From: Corydoras sp. C115
Lineage: Eukaryota > Chordata > Actinopteri > Siluriformes > Callichthyidae
DNA length: 64,000 bases
Assembly (NCBI GenBank): GCA_019802505.1
Contig: JAFMOC010000437.1
Coordinates: forward strand, 182,501-246,500
Direction: 5' to 3'
Under the pieces are notes generated by a model. That model was not told the DNA's origin. It saw only the letters and a list, made by a program, of their open reading frames with translations, and did no database searches. This document shows, in pieces, positions 55,365-64,000 of the stretch; the stretch's first letter is position 1, and the number at the start of each line of letters is the position of its first letter. The position numbers and the translations under genes were made by a program.

Positions 55365-55415
55365 GAGTCTAAAGTTTCTGCCGCAGTTGCACCCAAATCC
55401 AAAGACGCCCCCAAG
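55365..55415 (+). CDS. CAST: CAST inter-repeat linker exon
   Basis: 17 codons ESKVSAAVAPKSKDAPK, acceptor ATTGCAG, donor GTGAGA. Confidence 0.82.
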
Positions 55416-55743
55416 GTGAGAGCTTTTAGGATTGGCTCATCACACTGGGTGAACGTTTCAGAGGAATCCTGCTTCAGTCCAGCAGAGCAGATAAAGTTTG
55501 ATGGAGTTTATTGTAACATCGGAATGCCGCAGAACTCAACGTGTTGGTTAAATCCAGAATGACCGGGGAAGTTGGTTTAAAACACTTTTTTAACGACGGA
55601 GGGAACCTTCTTAGACCGCTTCACACTGCTGTCCCGTTGAATTGTTTGCCAGTGAAACATCGAGCTCATTTTAAAGGGAAGTCCCGGAGGAAGCATCAGG
55701 ATGGGGGGCTGCCCCAGAACAATGGATAAAGGAAAGTTTGGAC

Positions 55744-56068
55744 GGGCGGCACGGTGGCTTAGTGGTTTAGCATGTTCGTCTCTCAGCGCTGGGGATTCCC
55801 AGTTGGAATCCCAATCTGGGTGGAGTGTCCATGTTCTCCCGGTGTCCATGTGGGTTTACTCCTGGTTCTCCAGTTTCCGCCCATAGTCCAAAAACAAGGA
55901 TCAAGTCAATTGAATTCTCCAAATTGCCCCAAATAGAGTGTGTCTGTGTGAGTGAGTGTGTGCCCCCCTGGACGTTCTCCCCTGGATGGGCATGGGGAAC
56001 CCCCTCTGCACCCTAATAGAGGATAAAGCGGAAGATAATGGATGAATGGATGGATGGATGGATGGAAT
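55744..56068 (+). mobile_element. SINE copy with short target duplication
   Basis: Flanked by GTTTGGAC (55736-55743 and 56069-56076). Confidence 0.9.
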
Positions 56069-56076
56069 GTTTGGAC

Positions 56077-56634
56077 ATGGCATTTCCACAGGTTTATCCT
56101 GGTAGTGGCCGTTACTCGGAGGCTCATAAGATCTTTTAGTTTGGGTTATATTGGCCTAAATGTTAGATGGGCTTTCAGAATTAATGTAAAGTCTAACCCC
56201 CTATCAGTCCTGGCTTAAAATTCACCAAGATATGTTGTCATTAAGTCGATGCAGCCAATAAGTTTCATTTTGCTGAACGACTCAATTATTCCTTTATCTT
56301 AAAAGTATTTTTGTCTTTCAATCCCAGTTCTGGTTCATGTCATAGGTTTTTCACTTAAGGATTTAAGGAGACGTTGTTGTCATTCACATCACATGTGGTA
56401 CACGAGGGGCAATCTCAAGGTCCCAGTTCCACCCAGAGAGCAATTATTATATATGAATGAAATTAAAAAGAGACTAGAAAAGCACCTGTGATGCACTTCC
56501 AAATAAATTAGTATGAAATGGCATTTTTTTTGTCAGCAGTGTGACGGTCCTTGCATATGAGGAACGTTGAAAGAAGATAAAACATGTCACATAACACCAC
56601 ACCTGCTCTACAGCTGGACCAGCTGGTTTTTGAT

Positions 56635-56670
<36 letters not shown>

Positions 56671-57002
56671 AGCCGGGTTGTTACAAGCTGTTAAAACACC
56701 AAAGCTACAGTGCAGCTCCCTGATGTTTCCTCCTGGTTCACAGGTTTTGTCAGGGTTGTAGGCAAACCTGCTTCCTGTAAACAAAGGTTACCATGGAGAC
56801 CAAAACTAAAAGCTTGAGCGCGCCCATTTAAATACCGTTGCACCCCCATCTTCATCGTAAACTGACGTCTCATTGTCCGATCAAAAATAAATCCTCAATT
56901 AAACGTCTGTACATACAAAGGACTTTGCATTATAGCTGGTTTATCCAGCAAGTATTCGAAACCTTATGTCTTTAAAAGGTTTATAGCAGTGAACACAGTA
57001 TT
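56077..57002. other. CAST intron, unique part
   Basis: (CA)n at 56637-56666; no exon recognised. Confidence 0.5.
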
Positions 57003-57354
57003 ATTCATTCATTATCTCCCGCTTTATCCTCTATTAGGGTCGCGGTGGGGTTCCCCATGCCCATTCAGGGGAGAACGTTTCGGGCGCTGGGCAGATACAC
57101 CCAGGACAGGGCGCCAATCTATCGCTGGGCACGCACACACTCACTCACACATACACACTCTATAGGGGGCAATTTGGAGAACTCAATTGACTTGATCCAT
57201 GTTTTTGGACTGTGGGAGGAAACCCGGAGAACCCGGAGGAAACCCACGCGGACATGGGGAGAACATGGAGACTCCACCCAGATGGGGATTCGAACCGGGA
57301 ATCCCTAGCGCTGAGAGGGGAACGTGCTAAACCACTAAGCCACCGTGCCGCCCC
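57003..57354 (-). mobile_element. SINE copy, first of a direct pair
   Basis: Full length; head joins the next copy at CGCCCCTATTAGGG. Confidence 0.9.
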
Positions 57355-57606
57355 TATTAGGGTCGCGGGGGGGTTCCCCATGCCCATCCAGGGGAGAACG
57401 TTTCAGGCGCTGGGCAGATACACCCAGGACAGGGCGCCAATCCATCACTGGACACACAATCACTCACACAGACACACTCTATATGGGGCGAATTCAGTTG
57501 ACCTTAATCAATGTTTTTGGACTGTGGGAGGAAACCGGAGAACCCGGAGGAAACCCACGCGGACACGGGGAGAACATGGAAACTCCACCCAGATGGGGAT
57601 TCGATT
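57355..57606 (-). mobile_element. SINE copy, tail and head missing
   Basis: Begins CTATTAGGGTCG and stops at GGGGATTCGATTCC. Core variant GGGCGAATTCAGTTGACC shared with the copy at 58336. Confidence 0.9.
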
Positions 57607-57775
57607 CCACACAGTATAAGAGTTATATTAATAACATACTGTGCTATGAAAGCCAATAATTTTATGTAATTTGTGAAGAAACACGCCTTAATGCAGACGT
57701 AGAGATGATGATGTACATTACTCACACAACCCACATGTACGCCTCAGTCAGAAAGCCTTTTCCTTCTGTCTGCAG

Positions 57776-57814
57776 AAGCAGGAGTCTGCACCCCCTGCTG
57801 AAAAGAAAGCCAAG
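57776..57814 (+). CDS. CAST: CAST linker exon before repeat 2 (shortened donor)
   Basis: KQESAPPAEKKAK, acceptor GTCTGCAG. Its paralogue at 59989-60036 continues VEK to a GTAAGA donor. Here the same triplets GTAGAAAAA are present but the following GT is lost (GATGCTTGA), so splicing most likely uses the GTAGAA at 57815, still in phase 0, dropping VEK. Confidence 0.75.
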
Positions 57815-57982
57815 GTAGAAAAAGATGCTTGAGCTCATCATGCATGCGTTATAAATAGCTCTTCAACGAGCAGCCATTTTATTAGGTTCCTCAAGACGCC
57901 CATGAATGAACCCCAAGGTTATCTACCATCATGTATAGCTGCATGTCTGCTGGGACTAAGTCACCTTGTCCTTGTGTGTCAG

Positions 57983-58087
57983 GTAGATGACATGGCCCTG
58001 GATGCCCTGGACGCTCTCGGGGAAACTCTGCCGACCGCCAAAGACGTTCCCAAACCCCCGGAACCCAATCCCAAGGACCTTGTTAAA
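57983..58087 (+). CDS. CAST: CAST repeat 2, subdomain A
   Basis: 35 codons, acceptor GTGTGTCAG, donor GTAAGT. VDDMALDALDALGETLPTAK, then DVPKPPEPNPKDLVK. Only two synonymous-type differences from the exon at 60180. Confidence 0.95.
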
Positions 58088-58157
58088 GTAAGTAACCTCG
58101 GTGAATCGGTTTGATGAGATTGAATGGAGGAGGCTCATGAGATGGTTGTGAACGTAG

Positions 58158-58277
58158 GAGGCGGATGTGAAGTCAAAGAAGGGGGTGCGTGTGGGAGAAC
58201 GAGAGGACACCCTGCCCCCGGATTACAGATTCAAAGAGGACAAGAACGCAAAGCACGCCCCTCCTCCCCCCAAAGAG
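58158..58277 (+). CDS. CAST: CAST repeat 2, subdomain B
   Basis: 40 codons after a 70-bp intron ending AACGTAG. EADVKSKKGVRV, GEREDTLPPDYRF, KEDKNAKHAPPPPKE. Canonical inhibitory loop. Donor GTACAG. Three differences from the exon at 60355. Confidence 0.93.
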
Positions 58278-58335
58278 GTACAGCATCATTTAACTTCTTC
58301 ATTTTCCACATCTGCTTTAGAAACATTTCAGTAAA

Positions 58336-58676
58336 TCCATTCATCCATTATCTCCCGCTTTATCCTCTATTAGGGTCGTGGGGGGGTTCCCCATGCCCAA
58401 ACAGGGGAGAACATTTCGGGCGCTGGGCAGATACACCCAGGACAGGGTGCCAATCCATTGCTGGGCACACACTCACTCACACAGACACACTCTATATGGG
58501 GCGAATTCAGTTGACCTTAATCAATGTTTTTGGACTGTGGGAGGAAACCGGAGAACCCGGAGGAAACCCATGCGGATACGGGGAGAACATGGAAACTCCA
58601 CCCAGATTGGGATTCGAACCGGGAATCTCTAGCGCTGAAAGGCGAAGGTGCCAACCACTAAGCCGCCGTGTCGCCA
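58336..58676 (-). mobile_element. SINE copy in repeat 2 intron B-C
   Basis: Orthologous in position to the copy at 60535, so it predates the tract duplication or conversion. Confidence 0.92.
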
Positions 58677-58739
58677 TTTCAGTAAATGATACCTCAATAT
58701 TGTAGATGATCTGATTCACGTGTGTTCTTCATGTTTCAG

Positions 58740-58853
58740 CCCTCCATGGACCCGGCAGACGCTCTGGATATTCTGTCTGGAGATTTCGTTGCTCAGTCTG
58801 CTGCTCCTGCAGTCCATGCACCTCCTCCTCCTCCTTCAGCTTCAGGCAAACAG
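58740..58853 (+). CDS. CAST: CAST repeat 2, subdomain C
   Basis: 38 codons, acceptor GTTTCAG, donor GTCAGA. PSMDPADALDILSGDFVAQS, then an Ala/Pro-rich tail with PPPPP. Identical by eye to 60939-61052. Confidence 0.94.
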
Positions 58854-58970
58854 GTCAGAACTTCATCTGCACACGACGCTGGAGATCATTCTATAGAGCT
58901 GTAAATCTGTCAATACTGGAACATGTGAACGCTGTGAGGTTTTTAATCCACATCCCACCTTTTTTAGCAG

Positions 58971-59042
58971 ACCACAGTGGAGGACATGTCTGCTCTTGAT
59001 GCTCTAGCCGGTGATTTCGTTGCTCCGGTCCAAACCAAACAG
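58971..59042 (+). CDS. CAST: CAST repeat 2, second C-type module (C')
   Basis: 24 codons TTVEDMSALDALAGDFVAP, then VQTKQ; donor GTATTC. The SALDALAGDF helix is a second subdomain-C-like calpain-binding motif in the same repeat. The acceptor is TTTTTAGCAG, so a CAG codon (start 58968) can be included or not. Confidence 0.92.
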
Positions 59043-59109
59043 GTATTCACATGGACTCCACGCTGCCACAGATTCCTCACTATTATAATTATGGAGCAAT
59101 ATAGTAGTC

Positions 59110-59288
59110 TCTCAAAATTGCCCCATATAGAGTGTGTGTGTGTGAGTGAGTGTGTGCCCAGCGATGGATTGGCACCCTGTCCTGGGTGTATCTGCCCAGC
59201 GCCCGAGACGTTCTCCCCTGGATGGGCATGGGGAACCCCACCGCGACCCTAATAGAGGATAAAGCGGGAGATAATGAATGATTGAATG
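59110..59288 (+). mobile_element. 5'-truncated SINE with target duplication
   Basis: 3' half only. Flanked by AATATAGTAGTC (59098-59109 and 59289-59300). Confidence 0.92.
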
Positions 59289-59496
59289 AATATAGTAGTC
59301 GTGGCAACCGTTGTTTTCTATCGCACACTGTTTGAGACAAGCAAAATAATAATAGCAAATATGGTGGATTATATTTTTAAGCACTGTGTCTTATAAGAAA
59401 TTGAGATTTTGGGGCTTTTCCATGACACTGTTCTAATTATTATTTTTATTATTATTCATAATAATAATAATAATATTAATAATAATAATAATAATA

Positions 59497-59855
59497 GGCG
59501 GCACGGTGGCTTAGTGGTTAGCATGTTCGCCTCTCAGCGCTAGGGATTCCCGGTTCGAATCCCCATCTGGGTGGAGTTTCCATGTTCTCCCCGTGTCCGT
59601 GTGGGTTTCCTTCGGGTTCTCAGGTTTCCTCCCACAGTCCAAAAACATGGATCAAGTTAATTGAGTTCTCTAAATTGCCCCATATAGAGTGTGTGTGTGT
59701 GAGTGAGTGTGTGCCCAGCGATGGATTGGCGCCCTGTCCTGGGTGTATCTGCCCAGCGCCCGGGACGTTCTCCCCTGGATGGGCATGGGGAACCCCACCG
59801 CGACCCTAATAGAGGATAAAGCGGGAGATAATGAATGAATGAATGAATGAATGAA
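59497..59855 (+). mobile_element. SINE copy inside an (AAT)n tract
   Basis: AAT repeats on both sides (59456-59496 and 59856-59871). Confidence 0.9.
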
Positions 59856-59988
59856 TAATAATAATAATAATGTGTCCTTCTATAAAAGTCAGTAATTAAC
59901 TGCAGGCCTACACTTAAAGTACTGCATTACCCACAATACCCATATGTGCACCTGAACCAAAATGTCTGATTAATCCTTTTGTCTGCAG

Positions 59989-60036
59989 AGGCAAGAGTCT
60001 GCGCCCCCTGCTGACAAAAGACCCAAAGTTGAAAAG
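59989..60036 (+). CDS. CAST: CAST linker exon before repeat 3
   Basis: 16 codons RQESAPPADKRPKVEK, acceptor GTCTGCAG, donor GTAAGA. KVEK at the exon end matches the mammalian domain I/II boundary. Confidence 0.9.
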
Positions 60037-60179
60037 GTAAGAATCACATTAATTGCATTAAGGCTTCATTACAAAACACAAATTTCATTAAACTACATCG
60101 TACCTCCACAGAGCCACGCGCTCTCACCCATCAGCTTCACGCACATGTACATTCAAGTTCTTTTCTTCTTGTGTGTCAG

Positions 60180-60284
60180 GTAGATGACATGGCCCTGGAT
60201 GCCCTGGACGCTCTCGGGGAAACGCTGCCGACCGCCAAAGACGTTCCCAAACCTCCGGAACCCAATCCCAAGGACCTTGTTAAA
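60180..60284 (+). CDS. CAST: CAST repeat 3, subdomain A
   Basis: Same 35-codon protein as 57983-58087 (MALDALDALGETLP), acceptor GTGTGTCAG, donor GTAAGT. Confidence 0.95.
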
Positions 60285-60354
60285 GTAAGTAACCTCGGTG
60301 AATCGGTTTGATGAGATTGAATGGAGAAGGCTCATGAGATGGTTGTGAACGTAG

Positions 60355-60474
60355 GAGGCGGATGTGAAGTCAGAGAAGGGGGTGCGTGTGGGAGAACGAG
60401 AGGACACCCTGCCCCCGGATTACAGATTCAAAGAGGACAAGAACGCAAAGCACCCCCCTCCTCCCCCGAAAGAG
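60355..60474 (+). CDS. CAST: CAST repeat 3, subdomain B
   Basis: 40 codons: EADVKSEKGVRV, GEREDTLPPDYRF, KEDKNAKHPPPPPKE. Differs from 58158 by K to E and A to P. Donor GTACAG. Confidence 0.94.
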
Positions 60475-60534
60475 GTACAGCATCATTTAACTTCTTCATT
60501 TTCCACATCTGCTTTAGAAACATTTCAGTGAATC

Positions 60535-60877
60535 CATTGATCGATTATCTTTCTCTTTATCCTCTACTAGGGTCGTGGGGGGGTTCCCCATGTCCAACCA
60601 GGGGGAGAACATTTCGGGCGCTGGGCAGATAAACCCAGGACAGGGCGCCAATCAATTTCTTGGCACACACACAGACACACTCTATATGGGGAAATTTGGA
60701 GAATTCAATTGACCTTAATCCATGTTTTTGGACTGTGGGAGGAAACCGGAGAACCCGGAGGAAACCCACGCGGATACGGGGAGAACATGGAAACTCCACC
60801 CAGATTGGGATTCGAACCGGGAATCCCTAGCGCTGAGAGGCGAACATGCTAAACCACTAAGCCACCGTGCCGCCCTT
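60535..60877 (-). mobile_element. SINE copy in repeat 3 intron B-C
   Basis: Sister of 58336 with private changes; same flanks (AAACATTTCAGT and TTTCAGTAAATGATACC). Confidence 0.92.
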
Positions 60878-60938
60878 TCAGTAAATGATACCTCAATATT
60901 GTGGATGATCTGATTCATGTGTGTTCTTCATGTTTCAG

Positions 60939-61052
60939 CCCTCCATGGACCCGGCAGACGCTCTGGATATTCTGTCTGGAGATTTCGTTGCTCAGTCTGC
61001 TGCTCCTGCAGTCCATGCACCTCCTCCTCCTCCTTCAGCTTCAGGCAAACAG
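60939..61052 (+). CDS. CAST: CAST repeat 3, subdomain C
   Basis: 38 codons with ADALDILSGDF; same as 58740-58853. Donor GTCAGA. Confidence 0.95.
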
Positions 61053-61116
61053 GTCAGAACTTCATCTGCACACGACGCTGGAGATTATAGAAAATAATAA
61101 TCTAATAATAATCTAA

Positions 61117-61315
61117 GGGAGTGGTAGCTCAGTGGTCAGAGTGTTGGGTTATCAATCTGAAGGTTGGGGGTTCAAATCCCAGGTCCACTGAAGTGACCAG
61201 TGTGGGTCCTTGAGCGAGACCCTTAACCCTCATTACTCCAGGGATGTTGTGATGAACCCTGTGCTCACCTTGTAAGTCGCTTTGGATAAAAGCGTCCAAT
61301 AAATGACCAAATGTA
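61117..61315 (+). mobile_element. L2-tailed tRNA-derived SINE, full length
   Basis: A box GGTAGCTCAGTGG, B box GGTTCAAATCC, body GTGTGGGTCCTTGAGCGAG, and a 3' tail (CTTGTAAGTCGCTTTGGATA) shared with the L2-like LINE ends at 18072 and 11528. Inserted in the repeat 3 intron C-C'. Confidence 0.9.
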
Positions 61316-61660
61316 GTGTAATATAAATGTAATAATAACCAAACAATTCCAGTTCACTAAAAGCAAAATAAATGTGTGCAATATGTTCTAGTGAAAATTG
61401 TGCAATACGGGTATTTCACATTGTTTGTATATATTATGCCTTATATTTTTTTAATTTTATTTTTACTTACATTTTTTCATACAGAGTATTATATTGGTTT
61501 TTATTTCGTTCATGTTTCTTTCTTATTAGAACCTTGGAGTTGCTCCCAAATTTCATTCTAATGAAAATTCTAATGACAATAAAGGCGATTCTGTTTCTGA
61601 TCATTCTATAGAAAGTCTCTAAACTTCGGTTCCATCTGTTCCGTCTTTGCTTTCTTTTAG
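61316..61660. other. CAST intron, AT-rich insertion
   Basis: AT-rich DNA ending in the inverse AAT-GACAATAAAGGCGATTCTG repeat edge (61570-61608). This and the SINE before it are absent from the corresponding intron of repeat 2. Confidence 0.55.
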
Positions 61661-61663
61661 CAG

Positions 61664-61735
61664 CCTAAAGTGGAGGACATGTCAGCGCTTGACGCTCTGG
61701 CAGGTGATTTCGTCGCTCCGGCCAAAGTCAAGCAG
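61664..61735 (+). CDS. CAST: CAST repeat 3, second C-type module (C')
   Basis: 24 codons PKVEDMSALDALAGDFVAP, then AKVKQ; donor GTAGGT. Diverged at nucleotide level from 58971 although the helix is identical. Acceptor TTTTAGCAG gives an optional CAG. Confidence 0.94.
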
Positions 61736-61827
61736 GTAGGTGGTTTAAAATGAGGCTCTGTGCCAGAAGGTGGCACCAAAAGTACTGAAATGGTAGCTGA
61801 ATTGACAGTTTGTTGTGTTTTTTATAG

Positions 61828-61869
61828 GTTTCTGCAGGCGCCCCTTCTACAGCGCCATCTGCTGACCAG
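61828..61869 (+). CDS. CAST: CAST linker exon before repeat 4
   Basis: 14 codons VSAGAPSTAPSADQ, acceptor TTTATAG, donor GTATTA. Confidence 0.85.
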
Positions 61870-61976
61870 GTATTACATGTTTTAATGTGTTTATTCTTTA
61901 TTTAACATAACTTCTTCATAGTTAAAACTGCACCGAACAGCTCTTAAGCACTGCGGTTTCCATCTGTCCTCCTCAG

Positions 61977-62078
61977 AGCGCAGACATGTCCCTGGATGCT
62001 TTAGATGCTTTGGGTGACCTGCTGCCTGATGCCAAAGTTCCTGAATCCCCGAAAGTTCGACCCGAGGATATAATTAAT
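61977..62078 (+). CDS. CAST: CAST repeat 4, subdomain A
   Basis: 34 codons, acceptor CCTCCTCAG, donor GTACTA. SADMSLDALDALGDLLPDAK, then VPESPKVRPEDIIN. Confidence 0.94.
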
Positions 62079-62166
62079 GTACTAGATGTTTTTTATTAAA
62101 CAAAATGATTTCTTTTTAATGGAAAGCGGCATGACATAAAGGACGTTTGATTGTTTTCATGACCAG

Positions 62167-62286
62167 GAGAAGCCTCAGATTTCCCAAAAAGGAGTTATTG
62201 TGGGTGAGAGGGAGGACTCCCTTCCTCCGGACTACAGATTCTCTGAAAAAGACCTTAAAAAGCAGCCGCCTCCTCCAAAGAAAGAG
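62167..62286 (+). CDS. CAST: CAST repeat 4, subdomain B
   Basis: 40 codons: EKPQISQKGVIV, GEREDSLPPDYRF, SEKDLKKQPPPPKKE. Acceptor CATGACCAG, donor GTAATT. Confidence 0.94.
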
Positions 62287-62376
62287 GTAATTAGGCGGAA
62301 GAGGGGCCTCAGGATTAAACAGTAGTGATATGGTTTGTTCATTCATCGTAATATTTGTTTTGGTTGTTGTCGTCAG

Positions 62377-62487
62377 CCCTCACTGGACACCACAGCAGCG
62401 CTCGATATTCTCTCTGATGCTTTTGACACGCCCTCAGTTGCTCCTGCGCTCCAGGCTTCGGTTCCTCCATCAGCACCTCCAGCAGAG
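62377..62487 (+). CDS. CAST: CAST repeat 4, subdomain C
   Basis: 37 codons, acceptor GTCGTCAG, donor GTGAGT. PSLDTTAALDILSDAFDTP, then a Pro/Ala-rich tail. Confidence 0.94.
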
Positions 62488-62681
62488 GTGAGTAAATTGG
62501 TCTGTAATCTGTAACTGGATACTGGTCATTAGCGTCAGCTTGAATAATACTAGGAGGAAAAAATTCTTTCTTTAACCCATGTTCTGAACTGCCAGTAGAG
62601 GTCGCTGTTGCTTTGTCACCATTAGACTAGAACATGATACTTGTGACTGCAGAAACATTACACTTCATAATACGTTTTTTT

Positions 62682-63028
62682 GGGGTGGCACGGTTGATTA
62701 GTGGTTGGCACGTTCTCCTCTCAGCGCTAGGGATTCCCGGTTCGAATCCCCATCTGGGTGGAGTTTCCATGTTCTCCCCGTGTCCGCGTGGGTTTCCTCC
62801 AGGTTCTCCGCTTTCCTCCCACAGTCCAAAAACATGGATCAAGTCGATTGAGTTCTCCAAATTGCCCCATATAGAGTGTGTGTGTGAGTGAGTGTGTGCC
62901 CAGCGATGGATTGGCGCCCTGTCCTGGGTGTATCTGCCCAGCGCCCGAGACGTTCTCCCCTGGATGGGCATGGGGAACCCCCCCGCGACCCTAATAGAGG
63001 ATAAAGCGGGAGATAATGAATGAATGAA
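62682..63028 (+). mobile_element. SINE copy, first of a direct pair in repeat 4 intron C-C'
   Basis: Head GGTGGCACGGTTGATTAG. Confidence 0.9.
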
Positions 63029-63046
63029 AAAAATAAAGAAGAGTCC

Positions 63047-63404
63047 AAGGCTTAGTGGTTTAGCATGTTCTCCTCTCAGCGCTAGGGATTCCCGGTTCGA
63101 ATCCCCATCTGGGTGGAGTTTCCATGTTCTCCCCGTGTCCGCGTGGGTTTCCTCCGGGTTCTCCGCTTTCCTCCCACAGTCCAAAAACATGGATCAAGTC
63201 AATTGAGTTCTCCAAATTGCCCCATATAGAGTGTGTGTGTGTGTGTGTGTGAGTGTGTGCCCAGAGATGGATTGCCCCCCTGTCCTGGGTGTATCTGCCC
63301 AGCGCCCGAAACGTTCTCCCCTGGATGGGCACGGGGAACCCCCCCCCCCCCCCCGCGCAACCCTAATAGAGGATAAAGCGGAAGATAATGAATGAATGAA
63401 TGAA
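63047..63404 (+). mobile_element. SINE copy, second of a direct pair
   Basis: Slightly truncated head (AAGGCTTAGTGG); C run at 63340-63354; ends 20 bp before the exon at 63425, so it may supply part of that exon's upstream acceptor context. Confidence 0.9.
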
Positions 63405-63424
63405 TATGGCTTTTTGATTTTTAG

Positions 63425-63532
63425 AGCTGTGATGATTTTGCCCTGGAGGAGCTCGCGGGTGATTTTGTTGCCCCTAAGAGTGCATCCAAAGTCCATTCAG
63501 CTGCCTCCATCCCTCCTAAAGCTGACCGACAG
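63425..63532 (+). CDS. CAST: CAST repeat 4, second C-type module (C')
   Basis: 36 codons, acceptor ATTTTTAG, donor GTACGT. SCDDFALEELAGDFVAPKS, then a Ser/Ala/Lys tail ending KADRQ. The helix is FALEELAGDF. Confidence 0.92.
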
Positions 63533-63606
63533 GTACGTGCTCTTTCTCCACCTCCTTCTCTTTAACACCACAACGGCACGTCCACTCACCGTGCTCTCGT
63601 TTGAAG

Positions 63607-63711
63607 TTGTCCGAGGGAACGTCGTCAGCCATGGACGCCCTGTCAGACACGCTGAAGGACATTGGCGTGGCACCCGAGCCCGTTCCGGTCTCTGCCAAAG
63701 ACGTCGTTAAG
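63607..63711 (+). CDS. CAST: CAST repeat 5, subdomain A
   Basis: 35 codons, acceptor TTTGAAG, donor GTGCAG. LSEGTSSAMDALSDTLKDIG, then VAPEPVPVSAKDVVK. The SAMDALSDTL helix is subdomain A; the trailing Lys parallels the DLVK ends of repeats 2 and 3. Confidence 0.9.
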
Positions 63712-63790
63712 GTGCAGGATGGTTCTCATATTGATATGATGATCACCGGCGCGTTCCGATACATTTCTAACGCTTGGGATTTTGCTTCAG

Positions 63791-63883
63791 GAGAAGGAGG
63801 CGGTCGAGGAGAGGATAAAAAAGCCCGGTGAGCGCGACGACAGCCTTCCACACGAATTCCGACCCACGGAGGCAGACGTTAAG
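63791..63883 (+). CDS. CAST: CAST repeat 5, subdomain B (altered motif)
   Basis: EKEAVEERIKKP, GERDDSLPHEFRP, TEADVK. LPHEFR replaces LPPDYR, so the inhibitory loop is degenerate. Two phase-0 donors are possible: GTTAAG at 63878 (exon ends at 63877) or GTCCTG at 63884; the first fits consensus better. Confidence 0.85.
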
Positions 63884-63962
63884 GTCCTGCGCGTGCTCAG
63901 TTCTCCGTTTGTTGAGTTTATTTCAGTGCAGTGTTGTATTTAAGCTCTGCATTTCTACACAG

Positions 63963-64000
63963 GCTGCAGCCAAAGCTAAAGCTAAAGCAGATGTCGCACC
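63963..64000 (+). CDS. CAST: CAST exon, partial at window edge
   Basis: Follows acceptor CTACACAG: AAAKAKAKADVA, cut by the window end. Lys/Ala-rich; a C subdomain is expected beyond. Confidence 0.8.

Larger units (their letters stand above)
57965..61090 (+). repeat. CAST repeats 2 and 3: near-identical duplicated tract
   Basis: About 57970-58886 and 60167-61085 match almost base for base through subdomains A, B and C, their introns and a shared SINE. The flanking linker and C' exons are homologous but clearly more diverged. Confidence 0.88.

Noticed and set aside
61130..61175. tRNA gene in the A-box/B-box region.
   Set aside because: Internal promoter boxes are followed by SINE body and an L2 tail, with no tRNA acceptor stem; the same holds for all SINE heads.

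Overview
The window is nuclear DNA of a ray-finned (teleost-type) fish. The evidence is vertebrate-style genes with short exons and GT-AG introns, dense tRNA-derived SINEs of the fish V-SINE/DANA type, L2-like LINE 3' ends, hAT, pogo-like and Tc1/mariner relics, and long (TA)n and (ATT)n tracts. I could not identify the species.

Two genes are present, arranged head to head. On the minus strand (about 8.3 kb down to position 1 and beyond) is the 5' part of PCSK1, the proprotein convertase PC1/3: coding exons 1-3 at 8074-7883, 4637-4533 and 4356-4231. They encode the signal peptide, the inhibitory propeptide with both basic cleavage sites, and the start of the mature enzyme. Exon 4 onward lies outside the window. 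Two perfect palindromic cAMP-response elements lie upstream of the start codon. On the plus strand, from about 19.8 kb to the window end, is calpastatin (CAST), the specific inhibitor of calpain. I find 31 body exons from 45,292 onward plus four candidate alternative 5' exons (19,850; 21,683; 22,748; 28,978). Every reconstructed exon is a multiple of three and phase 0/0, except the last one, which is cut by the window edge. PCSK1 next to CAST in divergent orientation matches the human 5q15 order.

CAST in this fish carries at least five A-B inhibitory modules. Repeats 2, 3 and 4 each have two C-type calpain-binding helices (A-B-C-C') where mammals have one. Repeats 2 and 3 share a roughly 0.9 kb nearly identical tract (exons, introns and one embedded SINE) between more diverged flanks, which looks like gene conversion or a recent patch of duplication. 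In the linker exon before repeat 2, the donor used by its paralogue is destroyed.

Layout: 1-4.2 kb, PCSK1 intron 3 with a local tandem duplication, SINEs and an old inverted-arm repeat; 4.2-8.1 kb, PCSK1 exons 3-1, with a SINE whose core is amplified four times and an ATT microsatellite against the exon 1 donor; 8.1-8.6 kb, PCSK1 5'UTR and promoter; 8.7-10.8 kb, an array of SINE plus (TA)n units; 10.8-19.7 kb, intergenic DNA with L2 fragments and SINEs; 19.7-29.1 kb, candidate CAST 5' exons; 29.4-30.4 kb, a 211-bp tandem repeat; 30.4-45.3 kb, a large intron with Tc1, pogo-like and hAT elements; 45.3-51 kb, CAST N-terminal (L-type) exons; 51-64 kb, the inhibitory repeats.

One SINE family accounts for roughly 30% of the window (about 65 full or partial copies, estimated by eye). 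Many have clear target-site duplications, several are paired at nearly the same target, and some form inverted pairs inside CAST introns. Almost all long open frames outside the exons are shadows of this SINE or of TA/ATT repeats.
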